From: Deltaproteobacteria bacterium
Lineage (GTDB): Bacteria; Desulfobacterota; Desulfobacteria; Desulfobacterales; Desulfosarcinaceae
Assembly: GCA_020444075.1 (NCBI GenBank)
Contig: JAHLLR010000036.1
Span: 1-50,417, forward strand
DNA length: 50,417 nucleotides
Direction: 5' to 3'
Below, in pieces: positions 1 to 8,785 of this stretch. Within the stretch, counting starts at the first letter, position 1, and each line of letters starts with the position of its first letter. The notes below the pieces were generated by a model, which had not been told where the DNA came from, did no database searches, and saw only the letters and a list, made by a program, of their open reading frames with translations. The position numbers and the translations under genes are program-made.

Positions 1-121
1 TCAGCAACCGGGCAAAGTCCGGTGCGATATCTTTCAGGCTGTCGACGACCCTTTCGCCGGCTTTTCCGTCAACTTCTTTAAGTTTTTCCCAGCCTCGCTG
101 GTAGCGATCCGGCTGATCCAT
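1..121 (-). CDS. Carboxymuconolactone decarboxylase-family protein (partial, N-terminus only)
   Basis: The visible product starts MDQPDRYQRGWEKLKEVDG and continues through a stretch ending in DIAPDFARLL, after which the window ends. This opening resembles the N-terminus of small gamma-carboxymuconolactone decarboxylase/AhpD-like proteins, which are all-helical and often carry a redox-active CxxC further on. That part is outside the window, so enzyme and redox roles cannot be told apart. The start is supported by a GGAGGAG ribosome-binding site 6 bases upstream of the ATG. About 40 codons are present. The assignment rests on the opening residues alone. Confidence 0.6.
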   Translation of the reverse strand, partial: MDQPDRYQRGWEKLKEVDGKAGERVVDSLKDIAPDFARLL

Positions 122-439
122 TTCTCTCCTCCAGGTAAGGACTAAGCTGAGCGCCAGGGAACGATAAGCAAGGGCATGCACAAAGCCCCGTAATTCACTG
201 AAATATAATTAATTTTCCGGCTGGCCGGCAGTGGCTGCCTTTCAGAATAAGGGCCTGTCCCTTCGCATGCCTTGTGATGAACAGCATACGGTATTCATCA
301 GAAGACGACGAATAACCGGCTTGGTTGAAATCAAGGTTGCCCATCTAGTTTGAAAAACGTTGCTTATTTGAAACCCCATCCCCTTTTTCTATCATATCCC
401 ACTGATAAATAATAGGAAGTGTGAATTTGGTGCCTGATT
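122..439. other. Intergenic stretch without a recognisable gene
   Basis: This separates two minus-strand genes and must hold the leader of the carboxymuconolactone decarboxylase-like gene. I see no ORF with coding character, no clear sigma70 promoter and no convincing terminator. It is more AT-rich at its high-coordinate end, near the stop of the diguanylate cyclase-like gene. Confidence 0.6.
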
Positions 440-1936
440 TTAAAACTGGCCGATAGCGTCTTTGCCGGCCTCCTTGATGGCGAACAGGGCATGGTCGGCG
501 GCGGCAATCAGACCGTTCAAGTCCGTGGCATGTTGCGGAAAGGTCGCTATCCCGAAGCTGGCCCGCAGCCGGACCTCGATGCCCTGGTCCAGGACATAGA
601 CCGTATTTCTCACCCTGGCACGGATCTCGGCCGCTTTTTGCCGCGCCCGGGACTGATCCAGCCCCGGCAGGACCACCACAAACTCGTCCCCCGCATAAGC
701 CACGGCAAAAGCGGGTTCTTCCAGGCAGTTGCCGATTGTCCCGGCTACTTTCCGGATGGCCCGGCTGCCGTTGAGGTGGCCATGGGTGTCCACGATCTTT
801 TTGAAATGGTCCAGGTCCATGAATATTATTGAAATCGGGATGTCGGTGGTTTGCGCGCGTTCAATCCATTCGGCGAGAGACTGGTACAGGTAGCGCTGGT
901 TGTAGAGGCCGGTCAAGCCGTCCCGAAAGGCCTGATCCCTGAATCGCCGTTCGCTCTCCCGCAAGGCCTCTTCCGCCTTTTTGCGCTGAGAGATGTCCAC
1001 CATGGCAATCGCCACCCGTCCCAGGGTATCTTCGTGGCCGGAGACAACCAATGATTTTCCCAAAACGATTTTGGGCTCGCCGGTTGTCGTCACGATTGTC
1101 TCTTCCCGCTCTTCCGCCGTGTTCCCTGCCGCAGCCACCAGGATGATCTCCCGGGCCATCCTCAAAAAGCCCTTTGCGTCCGTTGGAATAAAAGCATCGA
1201 TCGGCCCGTCGCTGTCGCTGACACCCATCAGTTTTAAAAAGGCCTGATTATAGTCGACGGTCTTTATCAACGACCAGCAGTGGTGCACCTGCTGGGGATT
1301 TTGTCCCAGATATTCTCTGAAGTCGGAGACGTCGGATGTGCGCAGTTTTTCAAGATAGGCTTTCAGACGGGAAACATCCCATTCGATCAGGGCGAAGGGT
1401 GCCGATTGAAACAACTGGCGATAGCGTTTCTCGCTTTCCCTGAGTGCCTCCTCCGTCCTTTTCAGGTCGGTATTGTCTTCGACAATGGCCATGACACCGC
1501 TGGCGGCGACATCGTTTCCGGGTATGGGGCTGAGATAGTAGCGCAAATGGATGCAGGACCCCTGGGGGTCGATGTAGGGATGTTCGGCGACCACCGATTT
1601 CTGTTGGGCGATGCAGCGCTGAATATCGGCAACAATCCCTGATCCAGCCAAGGAATGACCATCGAACAGATTCATCGATGTCGGGTCGTCGGCCATCGTC
1701 CAGGAAAACATGTCCAGCATTTTGCGGTTGATACCGGTGATCCTGCCCTGGTTATCGATGGTGAATATCCCCAGCGGGGCGCTGTCGCCCAGGAGCCGGT
1801 TTCTTTCTTCAATGGCCTTGAGTGCCGCCTCGGCCTGATTGCAGCGCTGCTCGATGCCTTTCAATCGGGCGACCTGTCGGCGCAGTGCTTCAATTTCAGA
1901 CATGATCGGTCCGGTGCTGTCAGATTCCTTTGGCAT
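440..1936 (-). CDS. PAS-PAS-GGDEF protein, probable cyclic dinucleotide synthase (Hypr-like active site)
   Basis: This 498-residue soluble protein opens with a short coiled coil (about 10-50). Two PAS sensor domains follow (about 45-160 and 165-325), then a GGDEF domain (about 335-498). GGDEF domains make c-di-GMP from two GTP; some make cGAMP or c-di-AMP. The signature is AGDEF at 415-419. The inhibitory RxxD site is absent, because the segment before the signature reads EEPA. Two guanine-contacting residues of classical cyclases are changed: the Asn of the 'ND' pair is Val382 and the Asp of 'GHxxGD' is Ser391. The Ser change is the hallmark reported for Hypr GGDEF enzymes of Geobacter. There is no membrane segment, so the PAS domains probably sense a cytoplasmic signal. 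The gene is divergent from the photolyase. Domain calls are secure; the nucleotide product is inference. Confidence 0.9.
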   Translation of the reverse strand: MPKESDSTGPIMSEIEALRRQVARLKGIEQRCNQAEAALKAIEERNRLLGDSAPLGIFTIDNQGRITGINRKMLDMFSWTMADDPTSMNLFDGHSLAGSGIVADIQRCIAQQKSVVAEHPYIDPQGSCIHLRYYLSPIPGNDVAASGVMAIVEDNTDLKRTEEALRESEKRYRQLFQSAPFALIEWDVSRLKAYLEKLRTSDVSDFREYLGQNPQQVHHCWSLIKTVDYNQAFLKLMGVSDSDGPIDAFIPTDAKGFLRMAREIILVAAAGNTAEEREETIVTTTGEPKIVLGKSLVVSGHEDTLGRVAIAMVDISQRKKAEEALRESERRFRDQAFRDGLTGLYNQRYLYQSLAEWIERAQTTDIPISIIFMDLDHFKKIVDTHGHLNGSRAIRKVAGTIGNCLEEPAFAVAYAGDEFVVVLPGLDQSRARQKAAEIRARVRNTVYVLDQGIEVRLRASFGIATFPQHATDLNGLIAAADHALFAIKEAGKDAIGQF

Positions 1937-2337
1937 GGGTGAATCCTTCGGATGGTTAGGCTTATCTGATCAATTAGTGAATCTACCGGTAATGCGTCTG
2001 CGATTCAACTCTGCTGCCAGCCTTTAACTCACGCAGAATCCCTGATGAGTGGACGGAAGCTGGTTGCGTTCCGGATCTCCCGGCTATTTTTAATCGAAGG
2101 ACCGTTCCATTCGAGTCCCGGAAAACTTAGGGGGTTGTTCGATATCAGAATTTCCCTTGTAGTTTCATCAATGATCCGAATATCATAGGATTACCTTGGC
2201 CTCAGCCCCCATGTCAAACCCATTCACATAAGGGGGGCCATGAACGCGGCAAAGCAGGAGGTATGCCGGTCGGAAACCTTCAAATGCATTCGCCCGTTTT
2301 ACCGGCAAACCAGAGCAGGGAAAGGAATTCAAGACCC
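1937..2337. other. Divergent intergenic region between the GGDEF gene and photolyase
   Basis: It should carry both promoters, but none stands out. Two upstream ATGs lie near the photolyase. The one at 2263 is in frame, but its AGGAGG is only two to three bases away, and the 25 residues it would add do not resemble photolyases. An imperfect inverted repeat (GATATC...GATCCGAATATC) lies around 2138-2184. Confidence 0.45.
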
Positions 2338-3720
2338 ATGGGCATTGAACCGGAGCGCATCAGCATTCTCAACCGGAATGCCGTACAAAAAGGAGCGTGG
2401 GTGCTCTACTGGATGCAGCAGTCCCAGCGGGCCCATGACAACCCGGCCCTGGAATACGCCATCTCCCGGGCCAACCGTCTGGACCTGCCCGTTCTGGTGG
2501 CTTTTGCGCTGACCGACAGCTACCCGGAGGCCAACCTGCGCCATTACCGCTTTATGCTGGAGGGGCTGGCTGAAACCCGTCGCCAGTTGGCCGGACGCCA
2601 CATCGGCATGGTGGTGCGCAAGGGCGATCCCGCCACGGCGATCGGCCCGCTGATGGACCGGTCGGCCCTGCTGGTCTGCGATGTGGGCTACACCCGCCAT
2701 CAGCGCGGATGGCGCCAGGCGTTGGCAGCATCCGCCCCTTGCCGGGCCATCGCCGTGGAAGGTGATGTGGTGGTGCCTGTGGCTACCGTATCCCCCAAGG
2801 CCGAGTATGCGGCCCGCACCATTCGCCCCAGGATCCACAAGCACCTGGAGCGGTTCCTGGTGCCCTGTCCCCGGTACCGGCCTAAACGCGCATCCATCGC
2901 TATCGGAATGGAAAGCCTGGACCTTGGCGCCATCGACCCGATCCTGGAAGGTCTCGCGATAAACAGGACGGTCCCGGCCGTGACACCATTTTTCAAGGGC
3001 GGCCCGGGGGAAGCCAAGAAGCGGCTGCGCCGATTCATCGCCCGGCACCTGCACCGTTATGAAGCCAATCGTAACCAGCCCCAGACCGACGACATCTCCC
3101 ACATGAGCCCCTACCTGCACTTCGGCCAGATCTCGCCGGTGTTCCTGGCCCTGCAGATCGCCAATGCACCCGCTGGCTCACCAGCGGACCGCGCCGCTTA
3201 TCTGGAGGAGTTGATCGTACGCCGTGAACTGGCGGCCAATTTCGTCCACTACACGCCGGACTATGACCAGTACCACTGCCTGCCCGCCTGGGCGCAAAAA
3301 ACGTTGGCGGAACACGCCGCCGACCGGCGCGAGATCATTTACGACCGGCAAACGCTGGAGGCGGCCAACACCCACGATCCATACTGGAATGCCGCCATGG
3401 CGGAAATGCGCGACACCGGTTTCATGCACAGCTATATGCGCATGTACTGGGGCAAGAAGATCATCGAGTGGTCGCCGTCGCCGGAACAGGCGTTTGAAAG
3501 GGCACTCGCGCTGAACAACCGATACTTCCTCGATGGCCGGGACCCGAACTCATACGCCGGCGTGGGCTGGGTCTTCGGCCTGCACGACCGGGCATGGTTC
3601 GAGCGTGGGATTTTCGGCAAGGTGCGTTACATGGCGGCATCCGGTCTCGAACGCAAATGCGACATCCGCGCTTACATTGAAAAGGTTGCGGCGCTCAGCC
3701 GCAGGGTCGGCGGAAGGTAA
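2338..3720 (+). CDS. phrB: Class II deoxyribodipyrimidine (CPD) photolyase
   Basis: This enzyme uses light and FAD to split cyclobutane pyrimidine dimers. The N-terminal alpha/beta antenna domain contains YWMQQSQRAHDN, typical of class II enzymes. The C-terminal helical FAD domain contains FMHSYMRMYWGKKIIEWS and ALNNRYFLDGRDPNSYAGVGW, class II landmarks, followed by GRDPNSYAGVGWVFGLHDR. From the ATG at 2338 the product is 460 residues, normal for the class. An in-frame ATG at 2263 would add 25 residues without family resemblance. Its AGGAGG sits too close to be ideal, whereas an AAGGAA lies about 11 bases before 2338. The gene stands alone on the plus strand and converges on the octahaem cytochrome gene. 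Photolyase in an anaerobe suggests a habitat at times exposed to light. Confidence 0.93.
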   Translation: MGIEPERISILNRNAVQKGAWVLYWMQQSQRAHDNPALEYAISRANRLDLPVLVAFALTDSYPEANLRHYRFMLEGLAETRRQLAGRHIGMVVRKGDPATAIGPLMDRSALLVCDVGYTRHQRGWRQALAASAPCRAIAVEGDVVVPVATVSPKAEYAARTIRPRIHKHLERFLVPCPRYRPKRASIAIGMESLDLGAIDPILEGLAINRTVPAVTPFFKGGPGEAKKRLRRFIARHLHRYEANRNQPQTDDISHMSPYLHFGQISPVFLALQIANAPAGSPADRAAYLEELIVRRELAANFVHYTPDYDQYHCLPAWAQKTLAEHAADRREIIYDRQTLEAANTHDPYWNAAMAEMRDTGFMHSYMRMYWGKKIIEWSPSPEQAFERALALNNRYFLDGRDPNSYAGVGWVFGLHDRAWFERGIFGKVRYMAASGLERKCDIRAYIEKVAALSRRVGGR

Positions 3721-3785
3721 TTACTTCAGGACCAAGGGCCTTGCCACGGTTACCCTCGGTTTCCAGGGCAAAGACCCGGTTGAAC

Positions 3786-5288
3786 CTATCGTTTTTTCAT
3801 GATCAGATCGCGGGTCTGCTGCCAGTCCTTCATCTCCATGATGGCCTTGGTCAGGTGGTAGCGGCCGTCTTCAAATACACCGTAATCCCCGCCGCCGGCC
3901 ATGGCCGACACAAACCGGATGTTGTTGGCGTAGAGCAGCCAGATGTCGCTCCAGCGGCGTTCGATGTACTCGTCGAAAATGCTGCCGTTGGCTGCCAGAC
4001 CGTGGGCGTAGTCTTTTCCCCAGATTGATGCCATCACCTGTGTGGCCGTCTGCACGGCCTGGTTGGATGTGGCGATGGTGTTGTCCAGGCGTTGAAAATA
4101 GCCCTGCACCCATGAGGTGTCGTGACACGCCAGGCAGGTGCGCTGCATGGTTGCCCGCCGGGCGGCGGCCTCGTCTGCGGATATCAGGTAATCGGCGGCA
4201 AAACCGCCGTCCAGGTCGGTGGGCAGGGGCAGTCCGGCCTTGTTTCGAATAAGGGTGGTGTCCGGCGATTTGGGCTGGGGGTGGGCGTAGACCAGGCCAA
4301 AGATCCGCCAGCCCAGCCGATCGCTCATCTGATGGGTGCGCGGGTTGACCACGTCGCCGTCGGTATTCACCGTCAGACTGATGTGGCAGGTCGCGCAGGT
4401 GGGTGCCTGGATGTCTTCTCCGATGACCCACGGGACCTTGTTGAAGTCCCACCCGTTATTCATGGAAGAGAAGATATTGCCGTGCTTGCTGGCGGAATAG
4501 ACCTTGAACGCCGGTACATCCGGACCCACATGGCACTCCTTGCAGGTATAAGGCTTTCGGGCCATTTCGATGGAAAACCGGTGGCGGGTGTGACAGGCCG
4601 AGCAGGCGCCCCGGCTGCCGTCTAAATTGACGCGGCCCACGCCCTGGTTGGGCCATCCGGCGATCACGGGGAATTCCAGTTCTCCGGCATCGGTGTCGCG
4701 GGTTTCGGTACCGGTCACCTGCAACCGGGTGCCATGGCAGTAGTAACAGGCATCCGCCCGGGTCATGTCATTGGCCGGTGTAAAATGAACCCGATCCGGT
4801 TTTACTTCCGCCGCCCCTAAGATGCTGCGCTGCAGATCGTTGTAAAGCGTGTTTTCAGACAGGTTCTTCTCGGCCATGGCCATGATGTTTTTGGAATACT
4901 GCTCGCGCTCGGTGGTGTGACAGGTGGCGCAGTCGTCCGGGCTGACCGCCACATGGATTTCGTAGCCGTTGTGTTCGAAGGTGTCTGCATGGGCCCCGCC
5001 CCTCAGGGTATGGCACTCGGCACACCCCACGCTGGTTGCCTGGAGCGCCTCGGGCACGTTGCTGCCGGACATGCGTCGCTGCATTTCGTCGACGGTCATG
5101 GCTGTTTTGGGCGTGATCATCGCATGGCGGCTCTTCTGCCAGTCGGCAACGATGCCCGGATGATAGATGGCGTGGCAACCCAGGCACTCCTGCGTGGCAT
5201 CGCTGACGGGTGCTGCGTCGCCGAAGGCGGTGCCGACGGTAAACAAAACCAACACGTTTACGATTACGAGAAAACAGGTTTGTCGCAT
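3786..5288 (-). CDS. Periplasmic octahaem c-type cytochrome, hydroxylamine oxidoreductase-like
   Basis: The 500-residue product has a signal peptide (about 1-24) and eight CxxCH haem motifs. Their first cysteines are at about 35, 89, 120, 181, 229, 249, 298 and 385. Eight motifs in about 350 residues with a long haem-free helical C-terminus match octahaem hydroxylamine oxidoreductase-like cytochromes. Members either oxidise hydroxylamine or, in anaerobes, probably reduce nitrite or hydroxylamine. I cannot decide whether the tyrosine that crosslinks the P460 haem is present, so direction and substrate are open. The ATG has a GGAGG 5-6 bases upstream. The gene begins 32 bases after the stop of the transglutaminase gene on the same strand, so it may be the last gene of the amidoligase operon. 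An independent stress role (NO, hydroxylamine) is equally possible. Confidence 0.85.
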   Translation of the reverse strand: MRQTCFLVIVNVLVLFTVGTAFGDAAPVSDATQECLGCHAIYHPGIVADWQKSRHAMITPKTAMTVDEMQRRMSGSNVPEALQATSVGCAECHTLRGGAHADTFEHNGYEIHVAVSPDDCATCHTTEREQYSKNIMAMAEKNLSENTLYNDLQRSILGAAEVKPDRVHFTPANDMTRADACYYCHGTRLQVTGTETRDTDAGELEFPVIAGWPNQGVGRVNLDGSRGACSACHTRHRFSIEMARKPYTCKECHVGPDVPAFKVYSASKHGNIFSSMNNGWDFNKVPWVIGEDIQAPTCATCHISLTVNTDGDVVNPRTHQMSDRLGWRIFGLVYAHPQPKSPDTTLIRNKAGLPLPTDLDGGFAADYLISADEAAARRATMQRTCLACHDTSWVQGYFQRLDNTIATSNQAVQTATQVMASIWGKDYAHGLAANGSIFDEYIERRWSDIWLLYANNIRFVSAMAGGGDYGVFEDGRYHLTKAIMEMKDWQQTRDLIMKKR

Positions 5289-5320
5289 GAGGTCCTCCGT
5301 GGTTGTTGGATTTCAGCCGG

Positions 5321-6196
5321 TTAGGCTTGCACCGCCACGTCAACCGTCACGGACAGCGAGTGCACGCCGCCGCCCATGACCACTCCTTTGACCGGGGTGA
5401 CGTCGCCGTAGTCCCGCCCCCAGGCAACGGTGATGTGGCTTTCACCGGCAATCAGGTTGTTGGTGGGATCCAGGTCCACCCAGCCCGCATCCGGAACGAA
5501 CAGGGAGATCCAGGCATGGGAGGCGTCTGCGCCGACCAGCCTGGGTTTTCCCGGCGGCGGTTTCGTTTCCAGATAGCCGCTGACGTAGCGGGCCGCCAGC
5601 CCCAGGGCACGCAGGCAACTGATGGCCACATGGGCGAAATCCTGGCAGACTCCTTTACGGTCGGCCAGCACCTGGTCCACGGTGGTGTCCACGGTGGTGG
5701 CCGACTTGTCGTAGGTGAACTCCGTGAAGATTCGATGCACCAGGTCCAGGGCTCCTGTCAGCACGGGTGTGCCCGGGGGGAAGGATGGGTGCGCATAGGC
5801 TGCCGCCGCGGGGCTGATCGCGATCAACGGACTGACAAAGACGAATTGGTTGGCCTCGAGTTCTGCCGGCGATTCATGGGCGGCCAGTCGCCGGGCCACA
5901 GTTTCCCAAGGGGGCGTACCTGCCGCTGCCGGTGTGACCGGCAGGGATGTTTCCACCCTGCTGACGGTGCTCATGGCCAACTCCTCGTGGGGCTGCTGCA
6001 CCATGAATACATGGGCGATGTTGCCGAAGTAGTCCATTCGCTGGTGCAGGTATTGGGGCTCCGGCACGATGGTCAATCGGCTTTGAATCACCCGCTGGGT
6101 GACGGTCTCGCGAGGGTGCAGGAACAGCTCGTTCTGGGACAGGGAGGCCGGTTCCGAATAGCGGTAGGCCGTTTTGTGGGTGATGCAATACCTCAT
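5321..6196 (-). CDS. Transglutaminase-like cysteine protease-fold protein (amidoligase cluster, set two)
   Basis: The 291-residue cytoplasmic protein has a bacterial transglutaminase N-terminal beta domain (about 1-90) and a transglutaminase core (about 145-260). The catalytic triad is visible: Cys184 in GVCQDFAH, His227 in SHAWISLF and Asp243 in DLDPTNN. Such proteins cleave or transfer amide bonds; in this conserved cluster they have been proposed to act as peptidases that reverse or edit ligase products. The start is fixed by an ATGA overlap with the stop of the ATP-grasp/alpha-E fusion gene, a sign of translational coupling. A longer frame reaching 6715 exists but lies inside the upstream gene. 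A second transglutaminase is fused to DUF2126 in this operon. Confidence 0.92.
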   Translation of the reverse strand: MRYCITHKTAYRYSEPASLSQNELFLHPRETVTQRVIQSRLTIVPEPQYLHQRMDYFGNIAHVFMVQQPHEELAMSTVSRVETSLPVTPAAAGTPPWETVARRLAAHESPAELEANQFVFVSPLIAISPAAAAYAHPSFPPGTPVLTGALDLVHRIFTEFTYDKSATTVDTTVDQVLADRKGVCQDFAHVAISCLRALGLAARYVSGYLETKPPPGKPRLVGADASHAWISLFVPDAGWVDLDPTNNLIAGESHITVAWGRDYGDVTPVKGVVMGGGVHSLSVTVDVAVQA

Positions 6197-8718
6197 GGCT
6201 GGCGATCGCCGGGGATCGTGGAGTAATGGGGTGTTGCCTGAACCCGGGTCAAGTAGTGGGCGCTGATCTGCCGGGTAAAATCCTTGAGGCGGACATCCAC
6301 GAGATCGAGAAAATCCGCCAACCCCTCGGTTTGGGCAACCCCTTTGCTGCAGCGCAGGCCGGAAAGATCCAGCAGCCGAACGGCGGTGAGCATCTCCAGC
6401 GCCAAACGCTCTTCCGGGCTGGCGAAGCGGCGGTCGCTCTGTCGGGGCAGGTGCTCCACGTGGGCAACCAGCTGGCTGAACTGGAAGGCCAGGGATTTGG
6501 GGTTGCTTTCGTCCACGATCAACAGGTCCAGCACCGGCGCCAACTGATAGGCCGACCGGTACCGCGCCCGGTAGGTCATGATGCTGTCGGCCACTTCCAG
6601 CAGCGCCTCCAGAGCGCTGCGAAATTCGCCGCACACCTGGGGCAGGCCGATACGGATCAGGCCGGCCTGGTTCATGGCACGCTCCACCCGCCGTCCCATG
6701 TCCATGAAGCGCCACCCCAGCCCGCGGGTCATACTCTCCATGGCCAGTCCGCTGAAGGCGCTCAGCGTAAACAGCGTGTCGTCCAGCAGCTCCAGCGGGT
6801 CGCTGGCCGGATTGTCGGCAAAGTCTTCCAACCGGTTGATCACGCGCCAGGAATCCAGGGATAGCCGGTCGCGTACGTTGCGGGCGGCGTCCTGCACCCG
6901 CTTGAGGATGGCGACCACGCTTTCGGGCCGGTCCTTATCGTAAAGAGCGGCATTCAGGTGGGCCGACAATTCCCGATAACGCGGGATATCGAAACCATCG
7001 TCGGGAACCGGGGGAAAGATGCGGTCCGCCCTGAGCAGGTTCAACAGAAACGGCAGTTCGGGGATATCTCCCGGCCGGGCTTCACCGGAAAGCCGGCGGA
7101 AGACGGATCGCAGGAGCCGGACCAGGCCCTCGGCCCGTTCCAGGTAGCGCCCCAGCCACAGCAGGTGGTCGGCCACCCGGCTGGGCAGATCGCTGCTGCG
7201 CCGGAACTCGGCCACTGCCTGGAGTCCGCCCATCAGGCTGAATGGCTCCACCGGCTGGTCGGACAATACCCAGATATCTTTGCTCTGCTGATGTTCCGGA
7301 CTCCCGCTGATCAGGGTATCCACATCCGCAGCGGTGATGGCCAGGCCGCCGGGCATGACGGTGAACCCTTCGTCGGTGGCGCAGGCAAAGACCCGCAACA
7401 GCGTGTTGCGGGAATTGACGCTGCTGCGGTCCCAGGCCGGGACCACCGACGGGCGGACCGGCTCCCGGGCCATGAAGGTATGGGGCGAGGCCTGGATCGC
7501 GGCCATCCGTTCGTCCGGCAGGGGGGGGGGCGTCGAGCGGTCCATGGCCGGACCCACGATCAATTGTTCCAGATTGGCCAAAACATAATCCCGCCCATCG
7601 GCGGTCCCGCACCACCACGCCGGGTGGTTTTCCAACAGCAGGTTTTCTCCCGTCAGCTGTTGGCAGAGCGCGGGCAGGAAAACCGACAGGACCGGCGTGT
7701 CCACGAATCCGCTGCCGATGGGGTTGACGATGTCGATATTCTGCTCCCGGGAGACCTGGATGAGTCCGGCCACCCCGGTCGCCGTCTCCCGCCGCAGGGC
7801 GAAGGGATCGCTGCTGTCGTCCGAGGTAAGCCGGATGATCGCCTCCACCGGCTCCAGTCCGGCCAGTTTTTTGAGGAACACCTTGCCGTTGCGCACGGTC
7901 AGATCCTGGCCTTCCACCAGCGGGTAGCCCAGGTACCGGGAAAGCAGGGCGTGCTCGAAGTAGATGCGGCTGTCCGGCCCCGGAGAGAGCAGGACGATGC
8001 CGGGGTCATCGCGCCGGAGGGAGGCCCGCTGAATCAGGCTGTGGTGAAAGCTGTGGAAGAAAGGCGCCAACCGCCGAATCTGGGTCTGGTGGTACAACTC
8101 GGGAAAGACCCGTGAGATGACGATGCGGTTTTCCAGGGCATAGCCCAGGCCGGCCGGGTTGCCGCCGTAATCCCGAAATACCCGGAAGCGCCCGTCCGCT
8201 CCCCGGTAGAGGTCGGCCGCGTAATAGGTCAGAAACCGGCCGCCGGCGGGTTGAATGCCATGGCACGGCCGCAGGAAATGGGGGTTGGCAAAAACCAGCT
8301 CGGAGGGAATCCGTCCCTCCTTGAGCAGGTGCTGGGGGCCGTAGGTGTCCGCCAGAATCTTTTCGAGCAGCCGCGCCCGCTGGATCAGGCCGGCTTCCAG
8401 TCCGGCCCATTCTCCTGCGGTGATGGGCAGCGGGATCATTTCCAGGGACCAGGGGGTTCCCTTCCCGGTGGGGTCGTCGAAGGGGTTGTAGGTGGCCCCG
8501 TCCTCATGGCGCATGCGCCTGACCCGGTCCTGTCTGAGGTTGAGCGTCTCGGCCCCCGTCGCGTCCAGCGCCGTGACCAGGGGCTGCCAGTGCTCGCGGG
8601 GTCGTGCCGGCGAGGAAAACGCCTCACAATGGGCATCGCCGGGAAAGACAACCGTGCCGAACAGGGATGCCGGCGCAGCCTGGGATGCCGCCGGGCGGTT
8701 GAGTTCCGGGTCGATCAT
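6193..8718 (-). CDS. Circularly permuted ATP-grasp / alpha-E fusion protein with degenerate ligase site
   Basis: Residues about 20-490 match the circularly permuted type 2 ATP-grasp family (DUF404/DUF407), and about 505-841 the all-helical alpha-E domain (DUF403). ATP-grasp proteins of this group are predicted to form amide or peptide bonds using ATP. Compared with the stand-alone paralogue at 13096-14526, this copy has lost key residues. LEDNLRCPSG is replaced by FRDYGGNPAG (181-190). The lysine plus GGYG loop is replaced by LIVGPAMDRSTPPP (386-399). QGGGSKD is replaced by EHQQSKD (475-481). It may therefore be a regulatory or scaffold form. The alpha-E part starts with a DHLLWLGRYLERAE motif, as in the stand-alone alpha-E protein. 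The gene is 67 bases after the DUF2126 gene and overlaps the next gene by 4 bases. Confidence 0.9.
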   Translation of the reverse strand: MIDPELNRPAASQAAPASLFGTVVFPGDAHCEAFSSPARPREHWQPLVTALDATGAETLNLRQDRVRRMRHEDGATYNPFDDPTGKGTPWSLEMIPLPITAGEWAGLEAGLIQRARLLEKILADTYGPQHLLKEGRIPSELVFANPHFLRPCHGIQPAGGRFLTYYAADLYRGADGRFRVFRDYGGNPAGLGYALENRIVISRVFPELYHQTQIRRLAPFFHSFHHSLIQRASLRRDDPGIVLLSPGPDSRIYFEHALLSRYLGYPLVEGQDLTVRNGKVFLKKLAGLEPVEAIIRLTSDDSSDPFALRRETATGVAGLIQVSREQNIDIVNPIGSGFVDTPVLSVFLPALCQQLTGENLLLENHPAWWCGTADGRDYVLANLEQLIVGPAMDRSTPPPLPDERMAAIQASPHTFMAREPVRPSVVPAWDRSSVNSRNTLLRVFACATDEGFTVMPGGLAITAADVDTLISGSPEHQQSKDIWVLSDQPVEPFSLMGGLQAVAEFRRSSDLPSRVADHLLWLGRYLERAEGLVRLLRSVFRRLSGEARPGDIPELPFLLNLLRADRIFPPVPDDGFDIPRYRELSAHLNAALYDKDRPESVVAILKRVQDAARNVRDRLSLDSWRVINRLEDFADNPASDPLELLDDTLFTLSAFSGLAMESMTRGLGWRFMDMGRRVERAMNQAGLIRIGLPQVCGEFRSALEALLEVADSIMTYRARYRSAYQLAPVLDLLIVDESNPKSLAFQFSQLVAHVEHLPRQSDRRFASPEERLALEMLTAVRLLDLSGLRCSKGVAQTEGLADFLDLVDVRLKDFTRQISAHYLTRVQATPHYSTIPGDRQP

Positions 8719-8785
8719 TCAATTCATGCCTCGTGTTGCGGTTCACGGGCGTCGCCATAGGCCGCCCGGAGCCGATTTACTCCGT

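Noticed and set aside
2263-2337. N-terminal extension of photolyase
   Set aside because: The ATG has a ribosome-binding sequence but too close, and the residues do not resemble class II photolyases; kept as alternative.
6197-6715. N-terminal extension of the second transglutaminase
   Set aside because: The extra 173 codons fall within the upstream gene in another frame; the ATG at 6196 overlapping the upstream stop is the better start.
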